NCBI GenBank assembly: GCA_963921825.1
Contig: OY997589.1
Coordinates: 74,632,523 to 74,696,522, forward strand
Source of the DNA: Erodium maritimum
Taxonomy: Eukaryota; Streptophyta; Magnoliopsida; Geraniales; Geraniaceae
Reading direction: 5' to 3'
DNA: 64,000 nt
Shown: positions 25,140 to 36,086 of the stretch, piece after piece
Numbering within the stretch: the stretch's first letter is position 1
Layout: every line of letters begins with the position of its first letter
Notes under the pieces: model-generated
Database searches by the model: none
What the model was told of the DNA's origin: nothing
Seen by the model: the letters and a program-made list of their open reading frames with translations, nothing else
Program-made: the position numbers and the translations under genes

Positions 25140-25295
25140 GTGTTGTACCAATGGTTGGGGAAAACGCGGAGTTCATCAAAAAGGGAACAAAGTGTTGTAC
25201 CAATGATTGGGGGAAACAGTGAGTTCACAAAAGGGGAACAAGGTGTTGTATCCATGGTGGGGAAAAGGACGAGTTCTACAAAAAAAAAAGAAACA
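25140..25295. repeat. Tandem array, about 52-bp unit, 3 copies
   Basis: GTGTTGTA starts units at 25140, 25192 and 25243. Each continues CCAATG-like, then a G run, GAGTTC and an A-rich end. The last unit ends in an A10 run. Copies differ by several substitutions. No gene is associated. Confidence 0.8.
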
Positions 25296-25705
25296 AATGC
25301 ATTTTTCAGATGTAAATAACTGTCAGTACTTGCATAATTTTCTATTCCTGTTTTGTTTAGTTATGTTGGTATCGTTTTATTGTAAGTTCTATTTTGAAAA
25401 GATTATACATTGGAGTGGTGAATCGTAGAACCCTAATTTTCTGGTTGCACTGATTGTGTTTTGTGTATTTTTGTACTGTCTACATACAATTGAAGAGTGG
25501 GTTCGGGTTATTTAAACAAGTGGTAGAGGAAAGACGGAGGTTGTCTCAGATAATGCACATAATTATTTTCATACGATGCTAATTGAGATATACCTGTAAG
25601 GATCATTTTTACTTTTATTCAGAGTTGATGTGAGATGGACTTTAGTTAGCATTCTCCCTTACCTTATACTATTTTTTCTGTTCGATTGTAAGATGTTATT
25701 TGTAC
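25296..25705. other. AT-rich intergenic stretch, nothing recognised
   Basis: Only one 73-codon frame occurs, starting before this stretch, and it has no recognisable features. No RNA gene or terminal repeat was seen. Confidence 0.4.
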
Positions 25706-25708
25706 CAT

Positions 25709-26046
25709 CTTATCTCTATATGACTTAATTCTAAATCCAGTTTCGAGGGACGTCTGGATGTACATACCAATTTTTACACCATCATCTAAAATGTATATCA
25801 CTGCAATACAAATCAAATTTATGCCCCCGGCCTAATCAACATCTCGAATACCATCCATAACAACAACCAAATCGCATCTCCAACACACAAATATCACACG
25901 TTCTCTCTCACACCATGTATGCACCCGTCTTAATCACCGACTCCAATTCCATGTACAACAACAAACATACTGCATCTTTACTACACAAATATCACAAGTT
26001 TTTCCTCACGCCTTGCACCGCGCATCGCACGGTGCCAAATACCTAG
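25709..26046 (+). mobile_element. Helitron 3' terminus (non-autonomous element)
   Basis: The 3' end has the diagnostic layout: a hairpin with arms GCACCG (26015-26020) and CGGTGC (26030-26035), seven more bases, then CTAG (26043-26046) followed by host T. Helitrons end in CTRR after a short GC-rich hairpin and insert between A and T. The 5' end (TC...) is not certain. TCTCTATAT at 25709 after an A is a candidate, giving about 340 bp. No Rep/helicase is present, so it would be non-autonomous. Confidence 0.6.
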
Positions 26047-26051
26047 TTTCA

Positions 26052-26465
26052 TTAAATAGAGTTCAACCAACAAAACAAGTGCATCAGGGAAACCCCTGAC
26101 CATGGTAAGAGAGTTATTACATGGTATTGAGCTCCTAAGGTCTGTCTACGCAAAACTCTGTGACAAATGAACTGACACATGCTATTTTTTGGGGAGCCAT
26201 AAAGACGAACAAAATGTAAATAACAATGAAACCGAAGTCTACTACTCAATGTATTGTCCAACTGCTGCATATTCTGTAAAATGCGACCGAACCTCCTGAC
26301 ACCAGATTCCAAGGGAGGAGAGCGATGATGGTAGATGTGATTCAGGAATCCCTCTCGGTAAAAGTCCCTGAATCCTTGGATAGAAGTCCTGAATCTTCGA
26401 TCACCAATTATGATCATTGCAAAAAAGAACAAAATATGTAAAGTAAAACAAGTCCAGGCGATCAT
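26052..26465 (-). other. 137-codon open frame, unrecognised
   Basis: An ATG frame on the minus strand begins with a hydrophobic stretch (about residues 5-21) that could be a signal anchor. The rest is basic and aromatic with several cysteines and histidines. I know no matching family. It abuts the Helitron end and overlaps short frames on the other strand. It could be a small lineage-specific protein, a fragment, or chance. Confidence 0.2.
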
Positions 26466-26782
26466 CCGGACCCAGACCCGGGATAGAGATCGAGCAAGAG
26501 GCCTCGGTGGAGGTCAAGGAGGTGGATACACCGATGGCGGCTTCAATTGTGGTTGTAGGGGCGATGGGGGCTGCTTAGTAAAGGGGATCCGAACTGGCGG
26601 TGGTGATGATGTGGGGAAAATTGGGGGCGGGTGATTCATGAAACCGCATGCGACGGAGTAGAGGAGGAGGAAGAGGGACACCCTAAAAGACGAAGTTGGA
26701 TTACCGAATCAATATCGGGAGGGTCGAAGTCTTCTCAGAAGAGAAGCTTCCATTGGTGCTAGCAGCTACACCATCTTCATAT

Positions 26783-27688
26783 TAGTTATTAGGGTTATAT
26801 ACTTTTTGGTACCCAAATGTTTCGTCCACGAACGATTTGGTACCCTTATGTTTCAAATGACCAATTTGGTACCCTTTTGATTTGTCCACGGACGGAATTG
26901 GCATATTCCATTAGAAAACTAACGGAATATTCCTCTAAGTTAGTCATGGGCAGTTAAGTGGGGGTGTGAAATGACGATTTTACCCTTTCTTATTTTAAGC
27001 TTATAAATTTGATAAACAAAATTACCATTATACCCTTAGTTATAATACAATAAATAAAAAATAAATAAAAATTTAAAAATTTAAAAAATAAAAATAAAAT
27101 ATTTAAAAATTAAAATATTAAAAATTAAAATATTAAAACATTAAAACACTAAAAAATTAAAACATTTTAAAACAATAAATTATAAAATTTTAAAAATTTT
27201 AAAAATAAAAAATAAAAAAATAAAAAATAAAAAATAAATAAAAAATAAATAGATTAATTGTATAAGAAAAATGAAAATAAAAAAAATTATTAATTATTAA
27301 TTATAAATTATTCAGAAAATTTAAAAACAATTATTAATTATTTCAGAAAATAATAAATAAGAAATTCGAAAAATAAATTAGAATACAATTTTTATAAAAA
27401 ATTTAATTCAATAAAATAAAAAAAATTTATTTTTATGAAAAATTAAAAAACTTATTAAAAAATAAGTTTAAATATAAAGTCAAAAGTCAATATAAAGGTA
27501 AAATGATCATTTTACATTAAAGTCAAAAGTCAACTAAATCAATATAAGGGTAAAATGGTCATTTCCATTATTCTGTAAGTTTTTTTTAATCCCATTAACT
27601 CAAATCGTTCGTGGACAGAACATTAGGGTACCAAATCGTTCGTGGACGAAACATTTGAGTACCAAAAAGTATATAACCCTAGCTATTA
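26783..27688. mobile_element. Mutator-type MITE (TIR element, 9-bp target duplication)
   Basis: Terminal inverted repeats run inward from 26792 (GGGTTATATACTTTTTGGTA) and 27679 for more than 55 bp with few mismatches. Flanking 9-bp duplications are TAGTTATTA (26783-26791) and TAGCTATTA (27680-27688), one mismatch. Long TIRs with 9-bp duplications are the mark of Mutator-like elements. The interior (about 27000-27540) is extremely A/T-rich without any ORF, so the element is non-autonomous. Inside the TIR, an ACGAACGATTTGGTACCC-like block is partly repeated. Confidence 0.85.
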
Positions 27689-28478
27689 AAAAACCTATTT
27701 TCGTATTTTTGTCTAAAATCACTCGTTACATAGAGCCGGCCCAGAAGAGAACTCTCAAATGGATTTCTTCAAGAGTTATAAAAAAATGTCAATATTTATA
27801 ATAAATGATCTCATACATCATATCAAACAATCACAGTTTATATAAAAATCTTTGCAACTTGTAAGTAATGCCTCACAGGCATAAGTTGTAATTTAATGAA
27901 TAGTTTGAAATGTTCTCTACTGATTAGAGTTTTCTTTTCGGAACATCTGCTCTTCTGCCGATCTATAAAAATCTATTTTTAGCTGATTAAAATAGACTAA
28001 TGCTCCTCAACCATTGATAACGTGCATTGGATGTAACATTCGAATTTTATCTAATCTGAACAAAGTTCTTATAAAATTGAAAAAATCCTAATGTAACTGC
28101 AAGTTGGTAGGTGAATGGTCATGTAATTAACCAGATATTAGAAAGTGTAACCATGTTAGATTATAGATAATAGTTAATGGATTAAACCAGATTTTTTACC
28201 AGTACTATTCTGTTTGGTATATTAATAATATGAGATGGCCCTAAATTAGAAATTATATCAACCTCAGATTCCATACACATAGAGATTATGGAAAAGATCA
28301 GCATATAATTCCATAAAACACAAATGAAAGTTTATCTATTCACATTGTAATCCAATTTAGGCAATTCGTGAGTAGAACGTATCACAATTCATTGAACTCA
28401 GTCCAACCTATGACTTTTGTTCCTTTCATGTTTCATGTCCAGCATACAATAAGTATACCGAAACTTGGACCATTTCAG
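27689..28478. other. AT-rich upstream region of the BBE-like gene
   Basis: No ORF, RNA gene or TIR pair was recognised. The stretch lies directly upstream of the oxidase gene and presumably holds its promoter, but I see no motif cluster worth naming. Confidence 0.4.
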
Positions 28479-28492
28479 TTATATATATATAT
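28479..28492 (+). promoter_or_regulatory. Candidate TATA box of the BBE-like gene
   Basis: A TATATATATATAT run lies 57-70 bp before the start codon at 28549. Position and sequence fit a TATA box with a leader of about 30 nt. The run could instead be a chance AT microsatellite. Confidence 0.4.
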
Positions 28493-28548
28493 GGCTCTCT
28501 AAGTTAACATTTTATCCCTAAATTTCTATTACAGAGTTATAAATCATC

Positions 28549-30374
28549 ATGAAGGTCAAAACATGTACACTTGTATTCACATCATGTTCAATCTTTTTCT
28601 TGTCACTTGTTTCATGCTCAGTTACAGGTGACTTCCTCCAATGTCTCCCGGACAAGTCTCTCCCCTCTAACCCCATCCAACCGGTCGTCTACACGGCGTC
28701 GAATCCCACATTCCAATCCACTCTGCACTTCTATGCCAGAAACAAGAGAGTAGTGGAATCAAGAAAGCCGAACCCGTCTGCAATAGTAGCGGCCGCCCAC
28801 GAGTCTCATGTCCGAGCAACCATCCTTTGTGCCCAAGCTCATGGTTTGCAGATCAGAATACGCAGTGGCGGGCACGACTACGAGGGCCTTTCGTACGTAT
28901 CTGACGTGCCTTATGTGATTCTTGACATGTTCAATCTCCGGCGCATTGAGATTAACGTCCAAGAAGAGTATGCTTGGGTTGAAACCGGTGCAACTCTGGG
29001 CGAACTTTACTATAACATTGCACGTAGGACCAAGGTACATGTTGTGATATAAAACTATAACTGTGTCTTGAATTATCAGTTTGAGTTTTTAGTCAGGTCA
29101 TTCCTCTAATATGGTATCAGAAGATTGTGAACACGAGTTCGAATCCTATTATCTTCTAAATATATCTTTTCCCCCGAACCTTGATCAAGAATATTCAACT
29201 GTATATATCAGTTTCAGTTTTTAATTGAGTCTTGATCTCTACTAACATATATGGTGGAAAATGATTCATATTCCTATGTTACATTTTCAGGTTCATGCAT
29301 TCCCAGCAGGAATATGCCCAACGGTAGGCTTGGGAGGGCACCTAAGCGGAGGCGGATACGGTAACTTGATGCGCAAGTATGGACTTTCAGCCGACAACAT
29401 CATCGACGTTAAACTAGTCAACGTGAACGGCACTACCTTGGACAGAGAATCAATGGGAGAAGATCTGTTCTGGGCCGTCAGGGGCGGCGGCGGAGCCAGC
29501 TTCGGCGTCATCCTATCCTGGAAGATCAAACTCGTCCCGGTCCCACAAAAACTGACCGTTTTCAACGTCACAATACCCGTCGCAACCGACATCATGTATA
29601 AATGGCAGTTCGTCGCAAGTACACTACCGAGCGACCTCTACGTAGTAGCCTCCGTGCGGGTTAGCAACGGGACGGTCCAAGTTAAATTTATGGGACAGTT
29701 TCTTGGACGGCAAGAAAGACTCTTGAAGTTGATGAGCCGGAGATTCCCCGAGCTAGGGCTGAATCAAGAGAACTGCATCGAGATGGGTTGGATCGAATCG
29801 GTGCTTTTTCTGGGATGAAGATGGGATCCCGGTCGGAACCCCGCCGGAGATTCTACTGAGAAGGGAGAGGAGTCCCGTGATGTACAAGAACAAATCCGAT
29901 TTTCTGAAAAGACCCATTCCGAAGGCGGCGCTGGAGAACATATGGAACATGGTGTTAGGAGCAGAGAAGCTGAGGTTACAATGGAACCCTCTCGGGGGAC
30001 GGATGAGCGAGATCTCGGAGTCGGAGCTGCCGTTCCCGCACAGAGGTGGGAACTTGTTCTTGTTGCAGTATGGGTTGACATGGCAAGAATCGGGGGCTGA
30101 GGCTAGAGAGCATTATTTGAATGTTTCGAGAGGTTTTTATGCGGCTATGGGACCGTATGTGTCCGAGTCCCCCAGAGAGGCGTTTCTCAACTTTAGGGAC
30201 CTTGACCTAGGGGTGTGCCCTAGTAACAAAACGGTGTGTAACGGTGCTTTTGAGTATGGATCAAAGTACTTCAAGGGTAATTTTGAGAGACTGGTGAGAG
30301 TCAAGAGCTCGGTGGATCCTACTGGGTTCTTCACGCATGAACAGAGTATTCCGTCTCTTGCTTCTTTCGAGTAG
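28549..30374 (+). pseudogene. Berberine bridge enzyme-like FAD-linked oxidase, one frameshift
   Basis: Exon 1 is 28549-29034 and exon 2 starts at 29291 (GT-AG intron, phase 0). Residues 1-26 form a signal peptide. The FAD-binding PCMH domain follows. It has both flavin attachment residues: H109 in RSGGHDYEGLSY and C171 in GICPTVGLGGHLSGGGYG. These are 62 apart, as in berberine bridge enzyme. The C-terminal BBE domain ends in a YFKGNFERLVRVK and HEQSIPS block. Near 29805-29809 a run of five T has one base too many: exon 2 hits a stop at 29818, while the expected W and onward sequence is in the +1 frame, open to 30374. Without the extra base the protein would have about 522 residues, normal for the family. 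BBE-like proteins oxidise cell-wall oligosaccharides, monolignols or alkaloids; the substrate here cannot be inferred. One homopolymer error in an otherwise clean gene could be a sequencing error or a recent null allele. Confidence 0.85.
29035..29290 (+). other. Intron of the BBE-like gene with tRNA-like/SINE-like tract
   Basis: The 256-bp intron begins GTACAT and ends TTTTCAG. It contains TGGTATCAGA (near 29114) and GAGTTCGAATCC (near 29142). This pair is reminiscent of tRNA 3' and T-arm sequence and is seen in dispersed plant repeats. No tRNA fold can be drawn, so it is at most a repeat remnant. Confidence 0.4.
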
Positions 30375-30428
30375 AGAACAAGAAAGTAAGTCTAAAAAAC
30401 AGTAAAATAAGAAGAATACGTACGATAT

Positions 30429-30434
30429 AATAAA
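30429..30434 (+). terminator. Candidate poly(A) signal of the BBE-like gene
   Basis: AATAAA occurs 55 bp after the stop codon in A/T-rich DNA. A Mutator-type element begins 77 bp further on, so the 3' UTR is probably short. Confidence 0.4.
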
Positions 30435-30500
30435 TCTTTTACTAATAAATGTATCTTGTTAATTTGCTTCTAATAAAACTCACATAATTTGTAAACGATA

Positions 30501-31876
30501 TGTTTTTCTTGAGGAGAAATCTGGTGAGAACCATGTTTTAACGTAGGAACCGCGAGAACCAATCTAAGTCATCCATTTTAGGAATGGATGGATGAGATGC
30601 AATTGATTAGTTGACTTGTTGACTGCAAAAAAACAGCACTTTTTAGTAAGTGGTAAGGGCTTTTTAGTAAAACTATCATATTATTTTTTTTAACTAATTC
30701 ACTAATTTAATTTTTTCCGCTTCGTTTGAACTCCGATTGGCTTCAAACTTGCGCCATTAGTTTTGTTTTTTTAAGGGCTTTCAATCAAGATCAGTCATGA
30801 ATATATTTTGAAGCACAAAAAAAAAATTATTTCGGGGTTGATTTTTTTATATAAAAAAATCTGGGTAATTTTTATCAACACTTTGCTCTGGATTTATCAA
30901 CACTTTTACACTGGTTTTATCAACACTTTACACTGGTTTTATCACCTCATTTTCCAAAACTGATCATAATTTTATCACCTCATCGCGTGCTTTTTATGAA
31001 CACTAGTTTTATCAACACTAAACACTAGGTTTATCATTCAAATTACGTGTGTTTTATCACCTCCGTCACATGTTTTTTGAAGCACGAAAAAAAAATTATT
31101 TCGGGTTTTTAAAGAATTATATATGGGTAATTTTTATCAACACTTTGCTCTGGGTTTATCAACAGTTTACCCTGTTTTTATCAACACTTTACACTGGTTT
31201 TATCACCCCATTCTCCAAAACTGATCATGATTTTTATCATCTCATCACGTGCTTTTTATGAACACCGGTTTTATCAACGCTAAACACTAGATTTATCATT
31301 GAATTACGTGTTTTTTATCACCTCATCACAAGTTTTTTTATCAACGTTAAACTCTACTTATTATCAAAATTGAAAATGGTTTTTATCACCTCATTATTTG
31401 TTTCTTATCACCTCATTACATGTTTTTTTATCAACATTTTAGCACTAGTTTGGTACTCCGATATAAAACATTTATTAGTGAAGATTTATCAACGCTCAAC
31501 ATTATTTTTATCACCTTGATATAAATTTTTATTTTCGTGCTTCAAAATATATTCATGACTGATCTTGATTTAAAGCCCTTGAAAAAAGAAAAAATTTGGC
31601 GCAAGTTTGAAGTTAATCGGAGTTCAAACGAATCGGGAAATATTAAATTAGTGAATTGGTGAAAAAAAATGGACAATTGTCCACATGGCACCATGCTATT
31701 ACAATTATACCCTTGCTTGTGTGAGAATGGTTGAAAGTGGCGTGAATTTGGCTTGGATTGGGGTGATGATGTGACATTTTGATGAATGTTGGATCATAGA
31801 TAAGTGTGGCTAGGATTGGTTCTCGCGGTTCCTATGTTAAGAGTGGTTTTCAATAGATTTCTCCTCTGTTTTTCTT
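30501..31876. mobile_element. Mutator-type TIR element with perfect 10-bp target duplication
   Basis: Perfect direct repeats TGTTTTTCTT lie at 30501-30510 and 31867-31876. Between them, arms starting GAGGAGAAATCT (30511) and ending AGATTTCTCCTC (31866) are inverted repeats. The shared arm extends about 300 bp inward with gaps and includes GGAACCGCGAGAACCAATC (30547) and GACTGATCTTGA-type blocks. The core (30870-31535) is an array of TTTATCAACACT/TTTATCACCTCAT phrases. No transposase is present. The outer arms resemble those of the element at 36658-38317 (CGCTTCGTTT, AACTCCGATT, TTGCGCCA, AGGGCTTTC/AGAGCTTTC), so both belong to one family. Confidence 0.85.
30870..31535. repeat. Degenerate minisatellite of TTTATCAACACT-type phrases
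   Basis: Short phrases TTTATCAACACTTTRCACTGG and TTTATCACCTCATT repeat more than fifteen times with variable spacing. Near 30810-31050 and 31080-31300 a higher-order unit of about 270 bp is visible (both contain GAAGCACRAAAAAAAAATTATTTCG then the same run of phrases). It fills the centre of the TIR element. Confidence 0.75.
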
Positions 31877-31879
31877 TAT

Positions 31880-32960
31880 CAGCAAGATATATTATAAAAT
31901 TATTCTTTGAAGAAAAAGACACTGAGAGAATTACAAACTAAGAAGCGTTCCACTAGTGAACTTCAACCAACAACCTCACCTTAACACACCGAAGGAAACC
32001 AATAAAACACAACATGTTTAAACAGCCACAGAAAAACAACAACAGAAGAAGAGATAAAACTAAGATCAGAGACAACAAAAATTAGATCTAAAATCTGAAT
32101 GTGCCCACTATGAAGCTCAGTAAAAATAACATGTCTAAAATAGCCAAATTTTCCTACCATTAAATTCAAGAGAAACCAGTAGCCAACAACTTCCAAAAGC
32201 AGCTCAACCCTAACCTAATCTAGCTTTACTTCAACTTCCAGCTCAAAGAACTAGTAATCCCAGAAAAAAGGAATCACATACTTTATAATGCCGGTGGCCA
32301 GCACCTTGAATGACAGAGACAATCTGACGGAAATCCACCGAAACCGACTAAGCGAACCTACTTTGAACGAAAGGAATTCGAAGGCTTGAATGCTCAAATA
32401 CTCGCCGGCGGCCAACACCAAAAATCGACGATCCCGAGCCACAAAGTGGACGAGAACTCGAAGAGTCCTAAAGAAAAGTAGAAGAACAGGGGAGGGAGAA
32501 GAAAAACAAACTAAGCCAGGTGAAGGGTGAAAATCAAACCTCTAACCTTGAACGGGGAAGTGGAGATGATTTCAGAAGCCGTTGATCTGAGAGAAACCAG
32601 ATCAACGATCGGCGCCACCGAGAGAAAAGCCCACCTCTCCAACTACGACAGCCAACTAGCACTGCGACGATCCTTGAGAAGTAAGCGTGTCCCACTTCTG
32701 GAGCCAGAAGAAGTTGTCGGGATCTGAAAAGAGAGCTCCTCCGCCGCGACACTGAAGGTACCACCGGCACGGTAGTGAGGACGAGCCAGATCCACGACTA
32801 AAACTATCTTATACATACACACATGTGCCATTATATTACTCCCACAAAGATGGAGAGTTCTCCGTCGGCCCGTCCTAGCTCCCTTTGACGTACGCGGTGT
32901 AGCTGTTTCTTTAATACTATGATCCGTCATCTCCCTCTCTTCCACCCGCATCTCTCCAAG
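31880..32960 (-). mobile_element. Possible non-autonomous LINE remnant (minus strand)
   Basis: On the minus strand the stretch ends near 31880 with CTTGCTGATAAAGAAAAAC, like LINE 3' ends seen elsewhere here (GCTGATAAAAAA near 63490). Its other end is GC-rich and leader-like, with a 102-codon frame (32951-32643) lacking a known domain. No reverse transcriptase is present. The plus-strand 63-75-codon frames look incidental. Boundaries are approximate. Confidence 0.3.
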
Positions 32961-33895
32961 TTGATTCCCACTATCTCCTCTATCGTCAACGACAATTCCG
33001 TCGCTTCTGGCTCCACCGCATCTGCACTCGCCACTGAAGCCACCCCTACGACATCCACCGCCACTACCGGCTCCGCCCCAGCTAGCTCCGATTCTCCCAC
33101 TTATGGCTCTATCTCATTTGTTCCGCTCGATATCCCTGACGTATGACGAACAAGGAAGCATCAACCAGGCGAGGTCTACTACACACTCTCGTTAGGTCCA
33201 ATGAGTCGCAGGACTTCTAAGGTACTAGAGAGGAGCCATACCACGACCTGAGGGGATTTGAGATTACTCGATCCCTAGCCTCCTTTTCCCCCTAGATGCG
33301 TCCTTGTATACCTGACGTTTTTTTTCTAGATTTCGCGGTTTTAGAGAATAAGGATAGATCCTCTAAGTTAATTACTAGGTTATCCATTGTTTCTTGTTAA
33401 AGGAACAACGTTCTGAGTATGTCCAAAATTATATCTCGTCCTCTATCAAATTTTCATTCATGACATTAGGCTATTATCATGGTAAAAAAAAATGCATACA
33501 TGCCATAACTGCTTTTTGTGATGGAGAGGGAGACATTCAGTTCTCCTCGCAAAAATTAAAATTATATCAAAATAAACAGACCAGGTCGTTAGAGTTAGAC
33601 AATGACATAAAAGGTAGAAAAATGAAAAGAAAATTGCATCACTTTTCTCCTCGTTATTTTGTAGGGAAATTTTCATTTTACCACCTTGGTAAACATTTAA
33701 TTTCAGTTTGATACCCTAACATAAATTTTTATCAGTTTCATACCCTAACCAAACTTTTAATTTCACTTTCATACCCAACCGGGTAAAATGTCCAAAATAC
33801 CCCTAACTATTACTCAAATTTTCAAACTCATGCCATTGGTTCAGAATTTGAAAATAAGTGAAATGACAATAATACCCTTCATTGTTTAGGGTGTT
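32961..33895. other. No gene recognised; possible half of a TIR element
   Basis: A Ser/Thr-rich 75-codon frame (32919-33146) has no recognisable domain. From 33660 to 33890 the text repeats CATACCCTAACC-type phrases with CACTTTCATACCC, as in MITEs of the type at 26792, but I could not find the matching inverted arm. Confidence 0.35.
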
Positions 33896-33899
33896 AAAA

Positions 33900-34087
33900 T
33901 GGATGGCCACCGAAATTCAGGGGGGTGGGGGTTGATTGATTACGAAATCAATTACAAGATATGCATTAATTAAAAAGATATTAAAAGATATGCATTAAAT
34001 CTGGGCCTTTAATTCTATAATTCAAGGGTCTAGATTGAAAGTTCTACGTTCTGACGAAAGATGTAAGTTTGTACCTGATTGTTATCC
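33900..34087 (-). mobile_element. TA-flanked MITE, family A, truncated copy
   Basis: Reverse complement of the blocks at 36085-36346 and 36359-36616: it shares GGATGGCCACCGAAATTCAG, GATATGCATTAA, CTAGATTGAAAGTTCTACG-like and GTTCTACGTTCTGACG text. It ends at the TA tract 34088-34107. About 70 bp of its outer end is missing at the left. No ORF. Confidence 0.8.
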
Positions 34088-34107
34088 TATATATATATAT
34101 ATATATA

Positions 34108-36045
34108 GGAACACACTCATGTGTTACCCATATTCTAAGTTGTTACTTGTTACCCAATTGTGAGCCATTAGATGCACTGTATTCAAGGGCTAATATTAAC
34201 AGTGGCACACAGCCGTAAATAACTCCAAATCTTAATTTCTTTATGTAATTTTGCCACGTCTAGGGATAATCATGTATTTTCACTTTAAATTTACCCTAGC
34301 CCTTATCTAATGCATCTCCCTCATTATTTCACATTTCAATCACACACCAAATACAATTCCCCCGAGCACTCTACGGCCGCCACCGGCATGAAGCCCTTGA
34401 AGCGCCATCTCACCGCCGCACGAGTTTGGGGTCGAGGTCATCCCTCCGGCGAGTTCGCACGGCTCTGGTAAGGCTTCGTGGTGTTTGCTCACCAGTCGAG
34501 AAGCTGAAGTGTCTCCCGAAAAATCTTCGAACTTCCGGTTGTAGGTATGAAACCCCGCCGCCCGTTAAGCGCCATAATAGGAGGTGTTTTGGGAGCCATC
34601 GTGCCCGGAATTTGCAGAGCCGAGACCACCTCGCCATGCCCAGCCAAGCCCTGATGCCACTAGTTGATCTGCAGCTCCGCCCCGCCCCCGCCGCAATCCT
34701 GGGAGAAGTCGTCGTCCTCGCTCACACAGCGCCGCCTTCAAGCCGTCGTCCTCGCGCTGACACTGCCACCTACCCGAGCTGCTACAGGTCCAGACCCACT
34801 CGTGAATCGATTTGTTTCAGATTCGTTCTAAGTTCTGTTTTCCGTTTCTTTGTAGTATTGGATTGTTGACTATTTCCTTTTATGCTATAAGTATGAATTT
34901 CGATCTGGTATTGTTCGATTTGTGGTATAAATTGGGGAATTTGGTTGGGTTTCTTCAATTTGCTCTCAAGTTCTAAATTCGTTGGTTTGTTGTTTGTCCA
35001 TTTTGTGACCGACTTAGGTTTTATTTTCATTTCTTCAATTTATGATGGGTGACGGGTCACCTGCAAGAGCAACGGGTCACTCTGCCTTCGGCGATCTGTG
35101 GTGAAGCAGTCTATTCTCTCCGCTGAATTCAAGTTGCAGGTCTGGTGTTAGGGATAGGGTTCCAGAAGCTGTCTCACGAAGAAGAATCTGATTTTGTGAT
35201 TAGTATGCTTTTTGTACAGAAAATACCATAAATCTGATTTGCAATAAGTAACAATTTGATTTCATGAACAATAGGGTAGGGTAGAAATCTGTAACCTCAT
35301 CCAGAATTCTGTGGCTTTTACTGTATCATTACTTAACTTATAGTTTGATTATGTAACTTTGTTGTCGTGGGTATGTAACGTTGTGGTAATAATTATGTAA
35401 TTTAATTTTTGCAGGTCTATAAATGTATAATTTTGTAACTTACGATATGAAATTCTGTAATATGTTGTATTTAGTAACTTAAGGTGTGAAATTCTGTAAT
35501 ATACTGTAATTATGTTACAAAGATTTTGTAACTTGCAGTGTATCTGTTTGTAACCATTGTTATATAGATTTGTAACATATAGCGTATGTTTCTGTAACTC
35601 TTAATTTATGTTTATGCAACTTATTGGAATTCTGTAACTCGGAGAGTAAAATTCTATAACATGTGTATACAAAATCGATATTTTTCTATCTAGAGATATG
35701 TAACAAATAAAATTTATGCAATACCGGATATAAATTTATGTAATATCATACGTAATATTTCGTAACATCAAGAACGAACTCTATGGAATAGTCGAAAATT
35801 TAAACTAAAAAAAAATATTTTTTGAAAAACATAAATATTAAAAAAATCAGATTTGGACAATAAAAATTATTTCTACAGCAAAAAGAAATAGAGGAGATAG
35901 ATTTACCAAACTACCCTTTTTGTGTTTTTCTATTTAATTTGTGGATAATTGAAGCAAAAAATCTATAACTATTAGATTTCAAAATTCAATGGTCTAGATT
36001 TGGGTAACAAGTAACAACTTAAACATGTGTAACATGTGAGCGTGC

Positions 36046-36048
<3 letters not shown>
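34108..36048. mobile_element. TA-flanked TIR element, family B, 1.94 kb
   Basis: The left arm contains CATGTGTTACCC and AAGTTGTTACTTGTTACCCA. The right arm contains TGGGTAACAAGTAACAACTT and AACATGTGTAACATGTGAG, so the ends are inverted repeats of about 60 bp. The left third holds a GC-rich gene-like island (34350-34870). The block 35280-35790 is full of TGTAAC phrases. There is no transposase; the 147-codon frame at 34426 is in the island and has no known domain. Confidence 0.75.
34350..34870 (+). other. GC-rich gene-like island within the family-B element
   Basis: Inside an otherwise AT-rich element, this about 500-bp tract is GC-rich. It has an ATG-started frame of 147 codons (34426-34869), Arg/Pro/Ser-rich, and a following T-rich tract like a gene leader. 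Mutator-type elements can capture host gene pieces (Pack-MULEs); this tract has that look. I recognise no donor gene, and the frame may be fortuitous. Confidence 0.35.

Positions 36049-36084
<36 letters not shown>

Positions 36085-36086
<2 letters not shown>

Noticed and set aside
29110-29155. tRNA gene in the BBE-like intron (TGGTATCAGA ... GTTCGAATCC)
   Set aside because: No acceptor or anticodon stem can be formed and the spacing is wrong. It is at most a tRNA-derived repeat remnant.
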